A DNA stretch of 64,000 nucleotides from Paenibacillus senegalimassiliensis (GTDB taxonomy: Bacteria; Bacillota; Bacilli; Paenibacillales; Paenibacillaceae). The notes under the pieces were generated by a model. That model made no database searches. It worked only from the letters and a program-made list of their open reading frames with translations, and was not told the DNA's origin. Location of the stretch: positions 62,001-126,000 of the forward strand of contig NZ_LN909046.1 of NCBI RefSeq assembly GCF_001486585.1. The letters run 5' to 3'. How positions within the stretch are numbered: the stretch's first letter is position 1; each line of letters begins with the position of its first letter. This document shows positions 36,211 to 45,990 of this stretch, piece after piece. The position numbers were made by a program, and so were the translations under genes.

Positions 36211-37197
36211 ATGGCAATTTTGGTGACTGGTGGAGCGGGATATATCGGTTCGCATACGGTGGCAGCGCTGCTTAGTCAAGGCAAAGAGGTAGTCGTTATT
36301 GACAATTTGCAGTCCGGGCATCGCGAGGCGGTGCTGGGCGGGAAGTTCTACGAAGGTGATCTACGTGATAAGGCGCTGTTAGCCAAATTATTCTCGGAGA
36401 ATTCGATTGAAGCGGTCATTCATTTTGCAGCCAACTCACTGGTAGGCGAGAGCATGAAGGCCCCTGTGAAATATTATGATAATAACGTGTATGGCACGCT
36501 ATGCCTGCTGGAAGCGATGGACCAGGCAGATGTGCGCAAAATTGTCTTCTCCTCGACGGCAGCAACCTATGGTGAACCTGAGAAGGTACCGATTGAAGAG
36601 AGCGATCCTACGCGTCCGACCAATGTGTATGGCGAAACGAAGCTGACGATGGAACGGATGATGGCTTGGTTCGATCAGGTTCTAGGCATTAAATACGTCT
36701 CCTTGCGTTACTTCAACGCCGCCGGCGCCCATGATGGTGGTAAGATTGGCGAAGATCATCGTCCGGAAAGCCATCTGATTCCGTTAATTATTGAAGCTGC
36801 CTTAGGCAAGCGCCCCTCGATTCAGGTATTCGGTGATGACTATAGCACTCCTGACGGTACCTGTGTCCGCGATTACATTCATGTAAGCGACTTGGCCGAT
36901 GCTCATTTGCGTGCAGTTGCTCATTTGCAAGAGGGCGGGTCAAGCGATATATTCAACCTCGGGAACGGGCAAGGGTTCTCGGTGAAGGAAGTTATCGAGA
37001 CGGTAAAAAGTGTAACAGGACGCGATTTCCCTGTGGTCATCAGCCCACGTCGCTCCGGAGATCCGGCGGTATTGATTGCTTCGTCGGATAAGGCGCGGTC
37101 TGTTCTTGGCTGGCAGCCTTCTCGCGATAAGCTGGAAGATATCATTCAGAGCGCATGGCAATGGCATGAGAATCATCCGAATGGCTACAACGATTAA
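36211..37197 (+). CDS. galE: UDP-glucose 4-epimerase
   Basis: A 328-residue short-chain dehydrogenase that interconverts UDP-galactose and UDP-glucose. It has the N-terminal NAD motif T-G-G-A-G-Y-I-G-S-H, catalytic S-S-T-A-A-T-Y-G and Y-x-x-x-K (V-Y-G-E-T-K). AAAGGGGAG precedes the ATG inside the end of galK. Second gene of galKET. Confidence 0.98.
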   Translation: MAILVTGGAGYIGSHTVAALLSQGKEVVVIDNLQSGHREAVLGGKFYEGDLRDKALLAKLFSENSIEAVIHFAANSLVGESMKAPVKYYDNNVYGTLCLLEAMDQADVRKIVFSSTAATYGEPEKVPIEESDPTRPTNVYGETKLTMERMMAWFDQVLGIKYVSLRYFNAAGAHDGGKIGEDHRPESHLIPLIIEAALGKRPSIQVFGDDYSTPDGTCVRDYIHVSDLADAHLRAVAHLQEGGSSDIFNLGNGQGFSVKEVIETVKSVTGRDFPVVISPRRSGDPAVLIASSDKARSVLGWQPSRDKLEDIIQSAWQWHENHPNGYND

Positions 37198-37212
37198 GGA
37201 GTGAGAGAAGCA

Positions 37213-38790
37213 ATGGGAGCAGGAGAGAACAAGGGTCAGGAAGCCCGGCATGCCATTGAACGGTTGGTCCATTATGCGCTTGAGCATGGGATGATCGATT
37301 GGTGGGATGTAGACTATTCGCGGAACCGCTTGATGGAGTTGTTTGCTTTTGATGAACCATATGCTGGTGTTATTGCTGCGGAGGTATTGCCAGGACCACA
37401 GGAGCCGCTTGAAATTTTGATTGACTATGGTCTCGAAATCGGACTGATTCCAGAGAATACAGCAACTTATCGGGATCTTCTGGATGCTAAAATTATGGGT
37501 TTGCTGATGCCCAGACCGTCTGAGACGATCGCAGCCTTCCGCAAAACGGAGAGTGAGCAGGGGATCGAAGCTGCTACCCAAGCTTTCTACAAGCTGTCGG
37601 TGGATAGCAACTATATTCGTATGGATCGGGTACAGCAAAATGTGGCCTGGAATCAGTCCACGACATACGGGGAGATGCAGATTACGATTAATCTGTCGAA
37701 GCCCGAGAAGAATCCGAAGGAAATCGCTATGGCGAAGCTGCTGCCTCCTCCGGTATATCCCAAATGCCAGCTCTGCCGGGAGAACGTCGGTTATGCCGGT
37801 CGGCTGAATCATCCGGCCAGACAGAACCTGAGGGTCATCCCGTTAACGTTAAACGAAGAACCTTGGTTCTTCCAATATTCTCCGTATGTCTATTACAACG
37901 AGCATTGTATCGTGTTCCACCACGATCATGTACCGATGAAGCTGACGCGGGATACATTTAAACGTTTACTGGATTTCACCACGGCATTTCCGCATTATTT
38001 CATTGGTTCAAATGCTGACTTGCCGATTGTGGGCGGCTCGATTTTGACGCATGACCATTTTCAGGGGGGAAGGCACACGTTCCCGCTGGAGCAGGCGCCT
38101 GTGGAAAGCTCATATGCTCATCCCGGCTTTGCTGGGGTCACCGTAGGCATTGTTCACTGGCCGATGACCGTACTCCGTATTAATGGGAAGGACCCGGCAA
38201 CCGTACTGGATGCCGCGGATGACCTGTATGAGAAATGGAAGACCTATAGCGATCCATCCGTAGAGGTGCTGGCCTTTAGCCAGGAGAACGGTGAATCGGT
38301 GCCGCATAATACAGTGACGCCTATCGTTCGGCGCAGCGCTGACGGGGGATATGAAGCGGATATCGTGCTGAGGAACAATCGCACGAGCGAGGAGCATCCG
38401 GAAGGGATTTTCCATCCCCATCGCGAGATGCATCATATTAAGAAAGAGAATATCGGCTTGATTGAGGTCATGGGTCTGGCTATTCTCCCTGGCCGCCTGA
38501 AGGAAGAACTGGCGGATATCGCCGACATTCTGGCAGGAAATACTGCTCTTTATGAGCAGACGATTTCTGACCCTGCTGCCCCGCTCGCTGTGCATGCGGA
38601 ATGGGTGAAGGAACTGGTGGCAAATGCCGCAGGGACATTGAGCTGGGAAGCGGCAGATGCCTTGCTCCGCGATCAGGTTGGGCGTAAATTTGCCGAAATT
38701 CTTGAGCATGCAGGCGTGTTCAAGACAACTATCGAAGGACGAGCGGCATTTGAGCGGTTTGTTTTATCGGCCGGTTACGGCAAGCAATAA
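37213..38790 (+). CDS. galT: UDP-glucose--hexose-1-phosphate uridylyltransferase (GalT class II)
   Basis: A 525-residue enzyme that moves UMP between UDP-glucose and galactose 1-phosphate. Length and sequence fit the Firmicute-type GalT (about 500 residues), unrelated in detail to the short E. coli type. The active-site-like segments G-G-S-I-L-T-H-D-H-F-Q-G-G and P-H-N-T-V-T-P-I are present. ATG 37213 is preferred over GTG 37201, which overlaps its own AAGGAG ribosome site. Last gene of galKET; a terminator follows. Confidence 0.96.
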   Translation: MGAGENKGQEARHAIERLVHYALEHGMIDWWDVDYSRNRLMELFAFDEPYAGVIAAEVLPGPQEPLEILIDYGLEIGLIPENTATYRDLLDAKIMGLLMPRPSETIAAFRKTESEQGIEAATQAFYKLSVDSNYIRMDRVQQNVAWNQSTTYGEMQITINLSKPEKNPKEIAMAKLLPPPVYPKCQLCRENVGYAGRLNHPARQNLRVIPLTLNEEPWFFQYSPYVYYNEHCIVFHHDHVPMKLTRDTFKRLLDFTTAFPHYFIGSNADLPIVGGSILTHDHFQGGRHTFPLEQAPVESSYAHPGFAGVTVGIVHWPMTVLRINGKDPATVLDAADDLYEKWKTYSDPSVEVLAFSQENGESVPHNTVTPIVRRSADGGYEADIVLRNNRTSEEHPEGIFHPHREMHHIKKENIGLIEVMGLAILPGRLKEELADIADILAGNTALYEQTISDPAAPLAVHAEWVKELVANAAGTLSWEAADALLRDQVGRKFAEILEHAGVFKTTIEGRAAFERFVLSAGYGKQ

Positions 38791-38808
38791 GTCTGAACAA
38801 GAAGCAAG

Positions 38809-38848
38809 GCCGTCTCGGGGAGATCAAGACCGGGACGGCTTCTTTTGT
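38809..38848 (+). terminator. Terminator of galKET
   Basis: GCCGTCTCGG pairs with CCGGGACGGC (one G-U) and is followed by TTCTTTTGTTTT. Confidence 0.8.
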
Positions 38849-38982
38849 TTTGGGACTTAGGGCCTGAAGTCGTGCTTTTGGTTTGTGATTGGCTTGCCCT
38901 TGACGGTATAATCAAGGTGGAAGGCGCTTACGGCGATGTCAATATTATTCAGGTCGTACATAACAGTGGGGAGGAATACAGG

Positions 38983-40146
38983 TTGGACAATTTTGTATTT
39001 CGTAATCCAACGAAGCTTATTTTTGGAAAAGGTCAATTGGAAGCCTTAAGAACCGAAGTACCTGCATATGGGCAAAAGGTGCTGCTCGTTTATGGGGGAG
39101 GCAGCATTAAACGCAGCGGTCTGTATGATCAGGTCGTTACTATTTTGCAGGAGATCGGGGCCGTATGGACGGAACTGCCCGGCGTTGAACCCAACCCACG
39201 TCTGTCGACAGTTCACCGCGGTGTTGAGTTGTGCAGGTCTGAGGAGATTGAATTGATTCTGGCGGTTGGTGGAGGAAGCGTGCTCGACTGTGCCAAGGCT
39301 ATTGCGGTAGGGGCTAAATACGCAGGCGATATGTGGGATTTTGCGGAGCATAAGGCGGTGCCGAAGGAGGCCCTGCCGCTAGGCACGGTGCTGACGATGG
39401 CAGCCACGGGTTCGGAGATGAACGGGAACTCCGTCATATCTAACGAAGCTACGCAGGAGAAGTTGGGCTGGGGAAGTAAACTCGCCTATCCCGCATTTTC
39501 CATTCTTGACCCGTATTACACGATAACTTTGCCCAAGGAGCAAACGGTATATGGCATGGTCGATATTATGTCGCATGTGTTCGAACATTACTTCCATCAC
39601 ACGAGTAATACTCCGTTACAGGATGAATTCTCTGAGGCTTTACTACGGACTGTCATCGAGACGGCTCCTAAACTGGCCGGGGATTTGCAGAACGAAGAGC
39701 ATCGGGCGACGATTTTGCTATGCGGTACGATGGCCTTGAACGGGGTACTCGACATGGGGTATTCCGGTGACTGGGCGACTCATAACATCGAGCATGCCGT
39801 GTCCGCAGTTTACGATATTCCGCATGGCGGCGGGTTGGCTATTCTATTCCCGAACTGGATGAAATACAATTTGCATCATGATATTGCCCGGTTCAAGCGA
39901 CTGGCGGAGAAGGTGTTCCATATCGATCCATCCGGTAAGGATGATGAGACGGTTGCTCTTGAGGGTATTGCGGCGCTGCGGGCCTTCTGGTCTTCCATCG
40001 GCGCTCCAAGCCGCCTGGCCGACTATGGCATCGATGACAGCCAGCTAGAGACGATGGCCGACAAGGCAGTCCGGTTCGGTCCCTTCGGCAATTTTGCGGT
40101 GCTGGGCAAAGCGGATGTTTTGGAGATTTACCGCATGTCCCTATGA
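38983..40146 (+). CDS. Iron-containing alcohol dehydrogenase (butanol dehydrogenase / YugJ-like)
   Basis: A 387-residue group III alcohol dehydrogenase that reduces aldehydes or oxidises alcohols with NAD(P). The NAD region is [10 protein letters not shown]. Metal ligands lie in H-V-F-E-H-Y-F-H-H and in H-G-G-G-L-A-I-L-F. Start is TTG 38983 ([11 protein letters not shown]), because GGGAGG lies 8 bases before it and family proteins start there; the frame stays open to 38845. It has its own transcription unit after the gal terminator. Physiological substrate unknown. Confidence 0.92.
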   Translation: MDNFVFRNPTKLIFGKGQLEALRTEVPAYGQKVLLVYGGGSIKRSGLYDQVVTILQEIGAVWTELPGVEPNPRLSTVHRGVELCRSEEIELILAVGGGSVLDCAKAIAVGAKYAGDMWDFAEHKAVPKEALPLGTVLTMAATGSEMNGNSVISNEATQEKLGWGSKLAYPAFSILDPYYTITLPKEQTVYGMVDIMSHVFEHYFHHTSNTPLQDEFSEALLRTVIETAPKLAGDLQNEEHRATILLCGTMALNGVLDMGYSGDWATHNIEHAVSAVYDIPHGGGLAILFPNWMKYNLHHDIARFKRLAEKVFHIDPSGKDDETVALEGIAALRAFWSSIGAPSRLADYGIDDSQLETMADKAVRFGPFGNFAVLGKADVLEIYRMSL

Positions 40147-40209
40147 GCGGGGAAATCCACTCACAAAGCCGATTTGAAGGGGCTTAGCCCTGTAGTCCGG
40201 CCGTTTTTT

Positions 40210-40235
40210 TGAAACAAAAGGGCTGGAAGAACGTA
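40210..40235 (+). promoter_or_regulatory. SigW-type ECF promoter of nfeD-floT
   Basis: TGAAAC (40210-40215), a 16-base spacer and CGTA (40232-40235) reproduce the SigW consensus exactly, about 46 bases before the NfeD ATG. B. subtilis yuaFGI is SigW-dependent, so regulation appears conserved. Confidence 0.8.
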
Positions 40236-40280
40236 TGAAACAATTAGAGTTGCATATTTTGGGCAGAGGGGGGAGAGAGC

Positions 40281-40811
40281 ATGGAGACGCTGTTTTGGGG
40301 CTGTTTTGTTGGAGGGGCCTTGTTCGCAGTCATTAGCGCGGTGCTGGGGGATCTGATTGGAAGCTGGCTGGACGGCCTGTTCGATTTTATGTCCGTTGAT
40401 TTCCTGAAGCCGGTCATTTCGGCTTCGGCGGTTACTTCCTTTGGTGGAGCGGGTATCTTGCTAACCCGTTATACCGGACTTGGTCCGGCAGTCATCGTGA
40501 TTGCGTCTATATTGATTGCAGGCTTATTATCAGTGGGGGTCTATTTCGCCTACGTTAAGCCCATGGAAAACAGCGAAAATTCTACCGGCTTCTCAAACTC
40601 TGAACTGCCCGGAAAAATGGGCGAGGTCACCGTTCCGATTCCGGCACAGGGTTATGGGGAGATCATGATACGGCTAGTCGCTGGCAATACGATTCACATT
40701 GCCTCTAGCTGGGATCGCAAAGATATTCCCGCCGGTACGTCTGTCGTCGTGGTAGATACGACGAAGGAAGGGACTGTGCAGGTGTCGGAACTGGATACTG
40801 GCTCATTGTAG
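40281..40811 (+). CDS. NfeD family membrane protein (YuaF-like)
   Basis: A 176-residue NfeD1b-type protein with two to three membrane helices (residues 5-25, 45-65, 70-92) and a C-terminal OB-fold domain (from about 110: G-K-M-G-E-V-T-V-P-I-P-A-Q-G-Y-G-E). NfeD proteins accompany flotillins in membrane microdomains and help them assemble. AGAGGGGGGAGAG precedes the ATG. Flotillin follows after 45 bases; a SigW promoter drives the pair. Confidence 0.9.
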   Translation: METLFWGCFVGGALFAVISAVLGDLIGSWLDGLFDFMSVDFLKPVISASAVTSFGGAGILLTRYTGLGPAVIVIASILIAGLLSVGVYFAYVKPMENSENSTGFSNSELPGKMGEVTVPIPAQGYGEIMIRLVAGNTIHIASSWDRKDIPAGTSVVVVDTTKEGTVQVSELDTGSL

Positions 40812-40855
40812 CGACGAAACGAAGTATCTAATCAAGAAGAGGGAGCTGATGTGAG

Positions 40856-42445
40856 TTGTTTTTTGAGAACATTCCGGATTTTTTGTTTATTCCTTTGATT
40901 GTTATTGCGGTGATTCTGGTTCTGGGTCTGGCCTTCTGGGCTAGATACAAAACGGTTAGCCCGGATGAGGCGATGATCGTTACGGGTTCATTCCTGGGCA
41001 ACAAAAATATTTCTGACGACCAGTCCGGTCGTAAAATCAAAATCGTGCGTGGTGGCGGTGCATTTATCTGGCCGATCTTCCAAAAGGCCGAATTCATGTC
41101 ATTGCTGTCTCACAAGCTTGATGTCATGACCCCTGAAGTATATACGGAGCAGGGCGTTCCGGTATCCGCGGACGGGGTTGCGATTATCAAAGTAGGGAGC
41201 TCCATTGAGGATGTTGCGACAGCAGCCGAACAATTCATGGGCAAGCCTATTGAATCGCTGAAGGGTGAGGCGCAGGAAGTACTGGAAGGTCATCTGCGTT
41301 CCATTCTGGGCTCCATGACGGTTGAGGAAGTATACCGTAACCGCGACAAATTTGCTCAAGAAGTGCAAGGCGTTGCTGCCCGCGACTTGAAGAAGATGGG
41401 TCTGCAAATTGTTTCCTTCACCATTAAGGACGTAAGAGATAAGCACGGTTATCTGGAAGCGCTGGGTAAACCACGGATCGCTGCAGTTAAGCGGGATGCC
41501 GACATTGCCGAGGCGGAAGCGCTGCGGGATGCGCGGATTCAGAAGGCGCTTGCCGAAGAATCCGGGCAGAAGGCGGAAGTGCTGCGTGATACCAACATTG
41601 CCGAAGCCGAGAAGGATAAGGAACTGAAGGTAGCTTCCTTTAAGAAGGTTCAGGATACGGCCAAGGCGGAAGCGGACCAGGCCTACCATATCCAGGAGGC
41701 TAAAGCCAAGCAGTTGATGGTCGAGGAGCAAATGAAGGTCGAACTCGTGCGTAAGGAACGGGAAATTGACCTGCAAGAGAAAGAAATTACCGTTCGTGAG
41801 AAACAATATGATGCTGAAGTGAAGAAGAAAGCCGATGCCGATCGTTATGCGGTAGAACAAGCGGCCGAAGCCGACAAAGCCCGTAAAATGCGGGAAGCCG
41901 ATGCCTTGCAATATTCGATTGAGACGCAAGCCAAGGCTTCTGCGGAACAGAAGCGTCTCGAAGGTCTGGCTATTGCCGATGCCGAACGTGCCAAAGGTAC
42001 CGCCGATGCGGAAATTATCCGCTTGCGTGGTTTGGCTGAAGCCGAAGCGAAGGAGAAATTGGCTGAAGCGTTCCAGAAATTTGGCGAAGCCGCTGTACTC
42101 GATATTGTCGTCAAGATGCTGCCTGACTTGGCCCGTCAAATTGCTGAGCCGTTGTCCAGCATCGATAAGTTGACTGTAGTGGATACAGGAAAAGGTGAAG
42201 GCGCCGCACGGGTTAGCAATTATGTAACTGAACTGATGGCTACGGCACCGGATATGCTGAAGAGCGTATCGGGAATTGAACTGGATAAGCTGATCCAGGG
42301 CTTGACCAAGGGTAAGGTCGTTTCTACACCAGCTCCGTTCACGGCTTCCGTTGAGAACAAACCGGCTGCGGTTCTTCCGCCACAGCCACAGGCTGAGCAG
42401 CCTGCTCCGAAGATTGTGGAGCCTCCTTTGGACCCTCAAATCTAG
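40856..42445 (+). CDS. floT: Flotillin (FloT/YuaG-like, SPFH domain)
   Basis: A 529-residue membrane scaffolding protein. A hydrophobic N-terminal hairpin (residues 8-28) is followed by the SPFH/band-7 domain (30-210) and a long Ala/Glu/Lys coiled coil (about 210-400) with A-E-A-E-A type repeats, then a C-terminal tail ending in a Pro-rich stretch. Flotillins organise lipid microdomains and respond to cell-envelope stress. Start is TTG 40856, 10 bases after AGGGAG. Expressed with NfeD from the SigW-type promoter. Confidence 0.94.
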   Translation: MFFENIPDFLFIPLIVIAVILVLGLAFWARYKTVSPDEAMIVTGSFLGNKNISDDQSGRKIKIVRGGGAFIWPIFQKAEFMSLLSHKLDVMTPEVYTEQGVPVSADGVAIIKVGSSIEDVATAAEQFMGKPIESLKGEAQEVLEGHLRSILGSMTVEEVYRNRDKFAQEVQGVAARDLKKMGLQIVSFTIKDVRDKHGYLEALGKPRIAAVKRDADIAEAEALRDARIQKALAEESGQKAEVLRDTNIAEAEKDKELKVASFKKVQDTAKAEADQAYHIQEAKAKQLMVEEQMKVELVRKEREIDLQEKEITVREKQYDAEVKKKADADRYAVEQAAEADKARKMREADALQYSIETQAKASAEQKRLEGLAIADAERAKGTADAEIIRLRGLAEAEAKEKLAEAFQKFGEAAVLDIVVKMLPDLARQIAEPLSSIDKLTVVDTGKGEGAARVSNYVTELMATAPDMLKSVSGIELDKLIQGLTKGKVVSTPAPFTASVENKPAAVLPPQPQAEQPAPKIVEPPLDPQI

Positions 42446-42565
42446 AAGAGGAATGAGCTATCAGCCGAAGACCTTAATTTATTCATGAAATTTCTTTGGT
42501 TGATGCTTGACAATGTCTAAGGAGAAAGGTAACTTGGCATAGAGATAACTGAATGCAAGAAATGC

Positions 42566-42595
42566 AGCGTCCCGCCCTGCTTGGGCGAGGACGCT
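42566..42595 (+). terminator. Hairpin after floT (probable terminator)
   Basis: AGCGTCC-CGCCC pairs with GGGCG-A-GGACGCT around a 5-base loop; the T-run is poor (TTTCAAATT), so termination may be incomplete. Confidence 0.5.
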
Positions 42596-42694
42596 TTCAA
42601 ATTGCCGTGAAATCGGCTGACAGAAGCGAAACAAATCGATTATAATGGGTGTAAGCGATTTCCGAGAATCAGACAAGAAGAGGTGCAACCGATT

Positions 42695-43540
42695 GTGAAC
42701 AGCCTAAGCGTAGCCAAAGTGTTGAACAACAACGTCATTATCGCAAGACACCCGGAGCATGGCGAGGTCGTTGTAATCGGCAAAGGCATCGGATTCAATC
42801 GCAAGACGGGAGACTCGATCCCGCTGGAAGCGATTGAGAAACTGTTTATTCTCACAAGCCAGCAAGAACAGGAGCAATATAAGCAACTCGTACCTCAGGT
42901 GGATGAGCAGTTAATCGAGACGATTGGCGAGATCATTATGTATATTTCCGGAAAGACGGATGTACAGCTTAATGAGCATATTCATATCGCTCTCACGGAC
43001 CACTTGGCGTTCGCAATCAAGCGTGCCGAGCAGGATCTCGCTTTCCACAATCCCTTCTTGTTCGAAACAAAGGAAATCTATCCGTTGGAATTTGAGCTGG
43101 CGCAATATGCCATTGATTTGATTCATCGGAAAATGGGAGTTGATCTGGGCGAGGACGAGGTAGGGTTCGTTGCCCTGCACATCAATAGCGCCATGACCAA
43201 CCGTCATATTAGCGAGGTTCGCGGACATGCTCAATTGATTGCCGATTTGGTCAAGATTATTGAAGAGGAACTCCACTTTACGATCTTGAGGGATTCGCTG
43301 GATTATTCCCGTTTGTTGACGCATTTGCGTTTTGCCATTGAACGGGTACGCCGGGGTGAACAAGTGAGCGAAGTCGATAAGTTGGCTAGCTTGCTAGAGA
43401 AGGAATACCCTTCGCTTTATCTGCTGGCCGAGAAACTTACCCTGATCATGGAGCAGCGTTTAAAGATGCCGGTGTATCAGGCAGAGGTCAGCTACTTGAC
43501 GCTGCATTTGCACCGTGTCGCTCCGGAGAATGTTCAATAG
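42695..43540 (+). CDS. glcT: PTS-regulated RNA-binding antiterminator GlcT
   Basis: A 281-residue BglG/SacY family protein that binds a RAT sequence in mRNA and prevents termination. The RNA-binding domain is residues 1-58 (V-L-N-N-N-V-I-I-A-R; I-G-K-G-I-G-F). PRD1 contains N-E-H-I-H-I-A-L-T-D-H, and PRD2 contains E-V-G-F-V-A-L-H-I-N-S-A. These match B. subtilis GlcT closely, more than LicT or SacY. Start GTG 42695 lies 9 bases after AGAGGTG. A RAT-like leader follows immediately, but leads to ptsH, not ptsG. Confidence 0.93.
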   Translation: MNSLSVAKVLNNNVIIARHPEHGEVVVIGKGIGFNRKTGDSIPLEAIEKLFILTSQQEQEQYKQLVPQVDEQLIETIGEIIMYISGKTDVQLNEHIHIALTDHLAFAIKRAEQDLAFHNPFLFETKEIYPLEFELAQYAIDLIHRKMGVDLGEDEVGFVALHINSAMTNRHISEVRGHAQLIADLVKIIEEELHFTILRDSLDYSRLLTHLRFAIERVRRGEQVSEVDKLASLLEKEYPSLYLLAEKLTLIMEQRLKMPVYQAEVSYLTLHLHRVAPENVQ

Positions 43541-43547
43541 ACTTCGC

Positions 43548-43576
43548 TTGCATGTGAAAAAAAGCTCTGTTATACT
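43548..43576 (+). promoter_or_regulatory. SigA promoter of the ptsH leader
   Basis: TTGCAT (43548-43553) and TATACT (43571-43576), 17-base spacer, just after the glcT stop codon. Confidence 0.75.
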
Positions 43577-43600
43577 TTTGAACTGTAACCAACTAACTTC

Positions 43601-43654
43601 ATAATCACAATGTGTGACTGATTCGATCAGGCATGAGTTGATTATAGTTTTTTT
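43601..43654 (+). promoter_or_regulatory. RAT-like antitermination site overlapping a terminator
   Basis: The stretch 43609-43639 aligns with the RAT of sacB/ptsG type, with TGTGACTGAT on the left and ATCAGGCATGAG on the right. CTGAT/ATCAG forms the apical stem, and the two internal bulges fall where the protein binds. ATAATCA (43601-43607) pairs with TGATTAT (43639-43645) just before seven T. GlcT binding would be expected to favour read-through into ptsH. Exact competing folds were not computed. Confidence 0.65.
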
Positions 43655-43703
43655 GATTGTATCGCGTGAATCCGGGGTAACATATCCCTAGGTGGCTTTG
43701 ATA

Positions 43704-43743
43704 CATGAGAGGAGACTCTATTAGCTCATGCTTTTATTTTTTT
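43704..43743 (+). terminator. Second weak terminator-like hairpin before ptsH
   Basis: CATGAG pairs with CTCATG around a 15-base loop, followed by TTTTATTTTTTT. A further promoter-like pair, TTGGCT and TACAAT with an 18-base spacer, lies downstream (43755-43790), so ptsH may also have its own promoter. Confidence 0.4.
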
Positions 43744-43847
43744 GTATCCGTTACACATTTGGCTTTGGTTATCGCCATCCCTTACAATAAAGGGAGCGTA
43801 TCATATACATCTACCTAAATTATAAGCAGAAAGCGAGAGGATTGAAT

Positions 43848-44123
43848 ATGGAAAGAACGTTCAGAATTACCGATGAGGATGGAATTCACGCACGCCCGGC
43901 TACGGCACTGGTTAATACAGCAAATAAATTTAAAGGAGCCGAATCCTTTGCAGAGGCTAACGGCAAGAAAGTAACATTGAAATCTATCCTTGGTGTATTG
44001 TCCCTGGGTCTGGAGCAAGGAGATTCGTTCAAGCTGATCGTTGAAGGAGAAGAAGCCGCAGATGCACTTCAAGCGCTCACTGATGTCATGGTCAACGAAG
44101 GGTTGGGAGAAGTGAATGCTTAA
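43848..44123 (+). CDS. ptsH: Phosphocarrier protein HPr
   Basis: A 91-residue general PTS phosphocarrier. The phosphohistidine is His14 in G-I-H-A-R-P-A, and the HPrK/P regulatory serine is Ser46 in [11 protein letters not shown]. HPr feeds MtlF and other IIA domains, and HPr-Ser-P is the CcpA co-repressor for cre sites. ATG 43848 is chosen over TTG 43842 because GAGAGG ends 7 bases before it. It overlaps ptsI by 8 bases. Confidence 0.98.
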   Translation: MERTFRITDEDGIHARPATALVNTANKFKGAESFAEANGKKVTLKSILGVLSLGLEQGDSFKLIVEGEEAADALQALTDVMVNEGLGEVNA

Positions 44124-45828
44124 TATTGCCGGTATTGCCGCTTCCGCCGGCGTGGCTATTGCCAAGGCATTTAAGCTGGAGCATCCCGACTACACGGTAA
44201 CTCGCCGGGAAGCTGCTGATCCGGCCGCAGAACTTGCGCGTCTGGATGATGCACTGGCAAAATCCCAGCAGGAGCTTGAGGCGATCAAAGAGCGCACGCT
44301 TCAAGAGCTTGGTGAGAAAAAAGCGGAGATTTTTGAGTCTCATTTGCTGATCCTAAACGATCCTGAACTGCTGACTCCGGTTCGCGATAAGATTCAATCG
44401 GCTAAGGCTAGTGCAGAATTTGCGCTGGATGAAACGGCATCTGAATTCATCACCATGTTCGAGAACATGAAGAGCGCCTATCTTAAAGAACGCGCCGCAG
44501 ATATGCGGGACGTTACCAAGCGAGTATTAACGCACCTGCTTGGATTGACCTATGTTAATCCGGCTGATATCAGCGAAGAAGTCATCGTCATTGCCGAGGA
44601 TTTGACACCATCGGATACGGCGCAATTAAACCGTAATTATGTCAAGGGCTTCACCACGAACATTGGCGGACGTACTTCGCACTCTGCAATTATGGCTCGT
44701 TCCCTGGAGATCCCGGCTGTGGTCGGAACCAAGGATGTGCTGGAGCAAGTGAACAGTGGCGATCTTGTCATTGTGGATGGTTTGGACGGTCATGTGATCG
44801 TCAATCCTAGTGAAGACGTTATTCGTGAATATACGGATAAACGCGACAACCATCTTCGTCAAATCGAAGAATGGAAGAAGCTTCGCGGGGTCAAGACAGA
44901 GTCCAAGGATGGCGTGCACGTGGAGCTTGCGGCTAATATCGGGACTCCTAACGATGTGACGGGCGTGCTTGAGAACGGCGGGGAGGGCGTAGGCCTGTAT
45001 CGGACCGAGTTCCTCTACATGGGACGTACAGAACTGCCTTCCGAGGACATCCAGTTCAACGCCTACAAGACCGTCTTGGAGAAGATGGAAGGCAAGCCTG
45101 TTGTCGTCAGAACGCTTGATATTGGTGGCGACAAGGAGTTGCCTTATCTGAACCTGCCGAAGGAGATGAATCCGTTCCTGGGCTTCCGGGCCATTCGCCT
45201 GTGCCTGGAGCAGAAGGATATCTTCCGTACTCAGCTTCGCGCGTTGTTGCGGGCCAGTGTGTATGGACCGCTGCGGATTATGTTCCCGATGATCGCTACG
45301 TTGGATGAATTCCGGGCGGCCAAGGCGCTGCTGTTGGAAGAGAAGGATAAATTGAAGGCTGAGGGCATTCAAGTATCCGACGAAATTCAACTGGGTATCA
45401 TGGTAGAAATTCCTTCAACTGCCGTTCTGGCGGATCAGTTCGCGAAGGAAGTGGACTTTTTCAGTATTGGAACCAATGACCTTATTCAATATACGATGGC
45501 CGCAGACCGCATGAATGAACGTGTCTCCTATCTGTATCAACCATACAACCCGGCGATTCTGCGTCTGGTCAGCATGGTGATTGAAGCTGCTCACAAGGAA
45601 GGCAAGTGGGCTGGCATGTGTGGTGAAATGGCAGGCGATGCTACAGCCATTCCGCTGCTGCTCGGCTTGGGTCTCGATGAATTCAGCATGAGCGCAACCT
45701 CCATTTTGCCAGCACGTTCGCAAATTTCCCGGTTGTCTAGAGCAGAAATGAAGGAACTGGCAGCCAAAGCATTGCAAATGCAGACCGCTGAGCAAGTGGT
45801 TGAATTGGTTCGCAGCATCGAAGAATAA
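44116..45828 (+). CDS. ptsI: PTS enzyme I (phosphoenolpyruvate-protein phosphotransferase)
   Basis: A 570-residue enzyme that takes phosphate from phosphoenolpyruvate and hands it to HPr. The active histidine is in [12 protein letters not shown] near residue 190. The PEP-binding barrel shows [10 protein letters not shown], and near the C-terminus the conserved G-M-C-G-E-M-A-G-D motif with its catalytic Cys. Its ATG lies inside the end of ptsH, so translation is coupled. Confidence 0.98.
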   Translation: MLNIAGIAASAGVAIAKAFKLEHPDYTVTRREAADPAAELARLDDALAKSQQELEAIKERTLQELGEKKAEIFESHLLILNDPELLTPVRDKIQSAKASAEFALDETASEFITMFENMKSAYLKERAADMRDVTKRVLTHLLGLTYVNPADISEEVIVIAEDLTPSDTAQLNRNYVKGFTTNIGGRTSHSAIMARSLEIPAVVGTKDVLEQVNSGDLVIVDGLDGHVIVNPSEDVIREYTDKRDNHLRQIEEWKKLRGVKTESKDGVHVELAANIGTPNDVTGVLENGGEGVGLYRTEFLYMGRTELPSEDIQFNAYKTVLEKMEGKPVVVRTLDIGGDKELPYLNLPKEMNPFLGFRAIRLCLEQKDIFRTQLRALLRASVYGPLRIMFPMIATLDEFRAAKALLLEEKDKLKAEGIQVSDEIQLGIMVEIPSTAVLADQFAKEVDFFSIGTNDLIQYTMAADRMNERVSYLYQPYNPAILRLVSMVIEAAHKEGKWAGMCGEMAGDATAIPLLLGLGLDEFSMSATSILPARSQISRLSRAEMKELAAKALQMQTAEQVVELVRSIEE

Positions 45829-45869
45829 CAGGGTTAGCTTTTCCAACCGTTTTGCGGGTTTCCTATAGG

Positions 45870-45897
45870 CCGGCGCCGTTGTGCGCCGGTTTTTTTT
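45870..45897 (+). terminator. Terminator of ptsHI
   Basis: CCGGCGC pairs with GCGCCGG, followed by eight T. Confidence 0.9.
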
Positions 45898-45990
45898 GCA
45901 ATATGGTTTATTTTTGGTCGCTTTTGGGATAAAGTGAATTAAAATCAACTATTTGAACTAACTCTATTAGGATCACAGGAGTAACTCTAT

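Noticed and set aside
38845-38982. Longer N-terminus for the iron alcohol dehydrogenase
   Set aside because: It would begin inside the gal terminator, has no ribosome site and exceeds the family length; TTG 38983 is well supported.
40146-40207. Terminator after the iron alcohol dehydrogenase gene
   Set aside because: There is a run of seven T, but only a short GGC/GCC pairing before it; the stem is not convincing.
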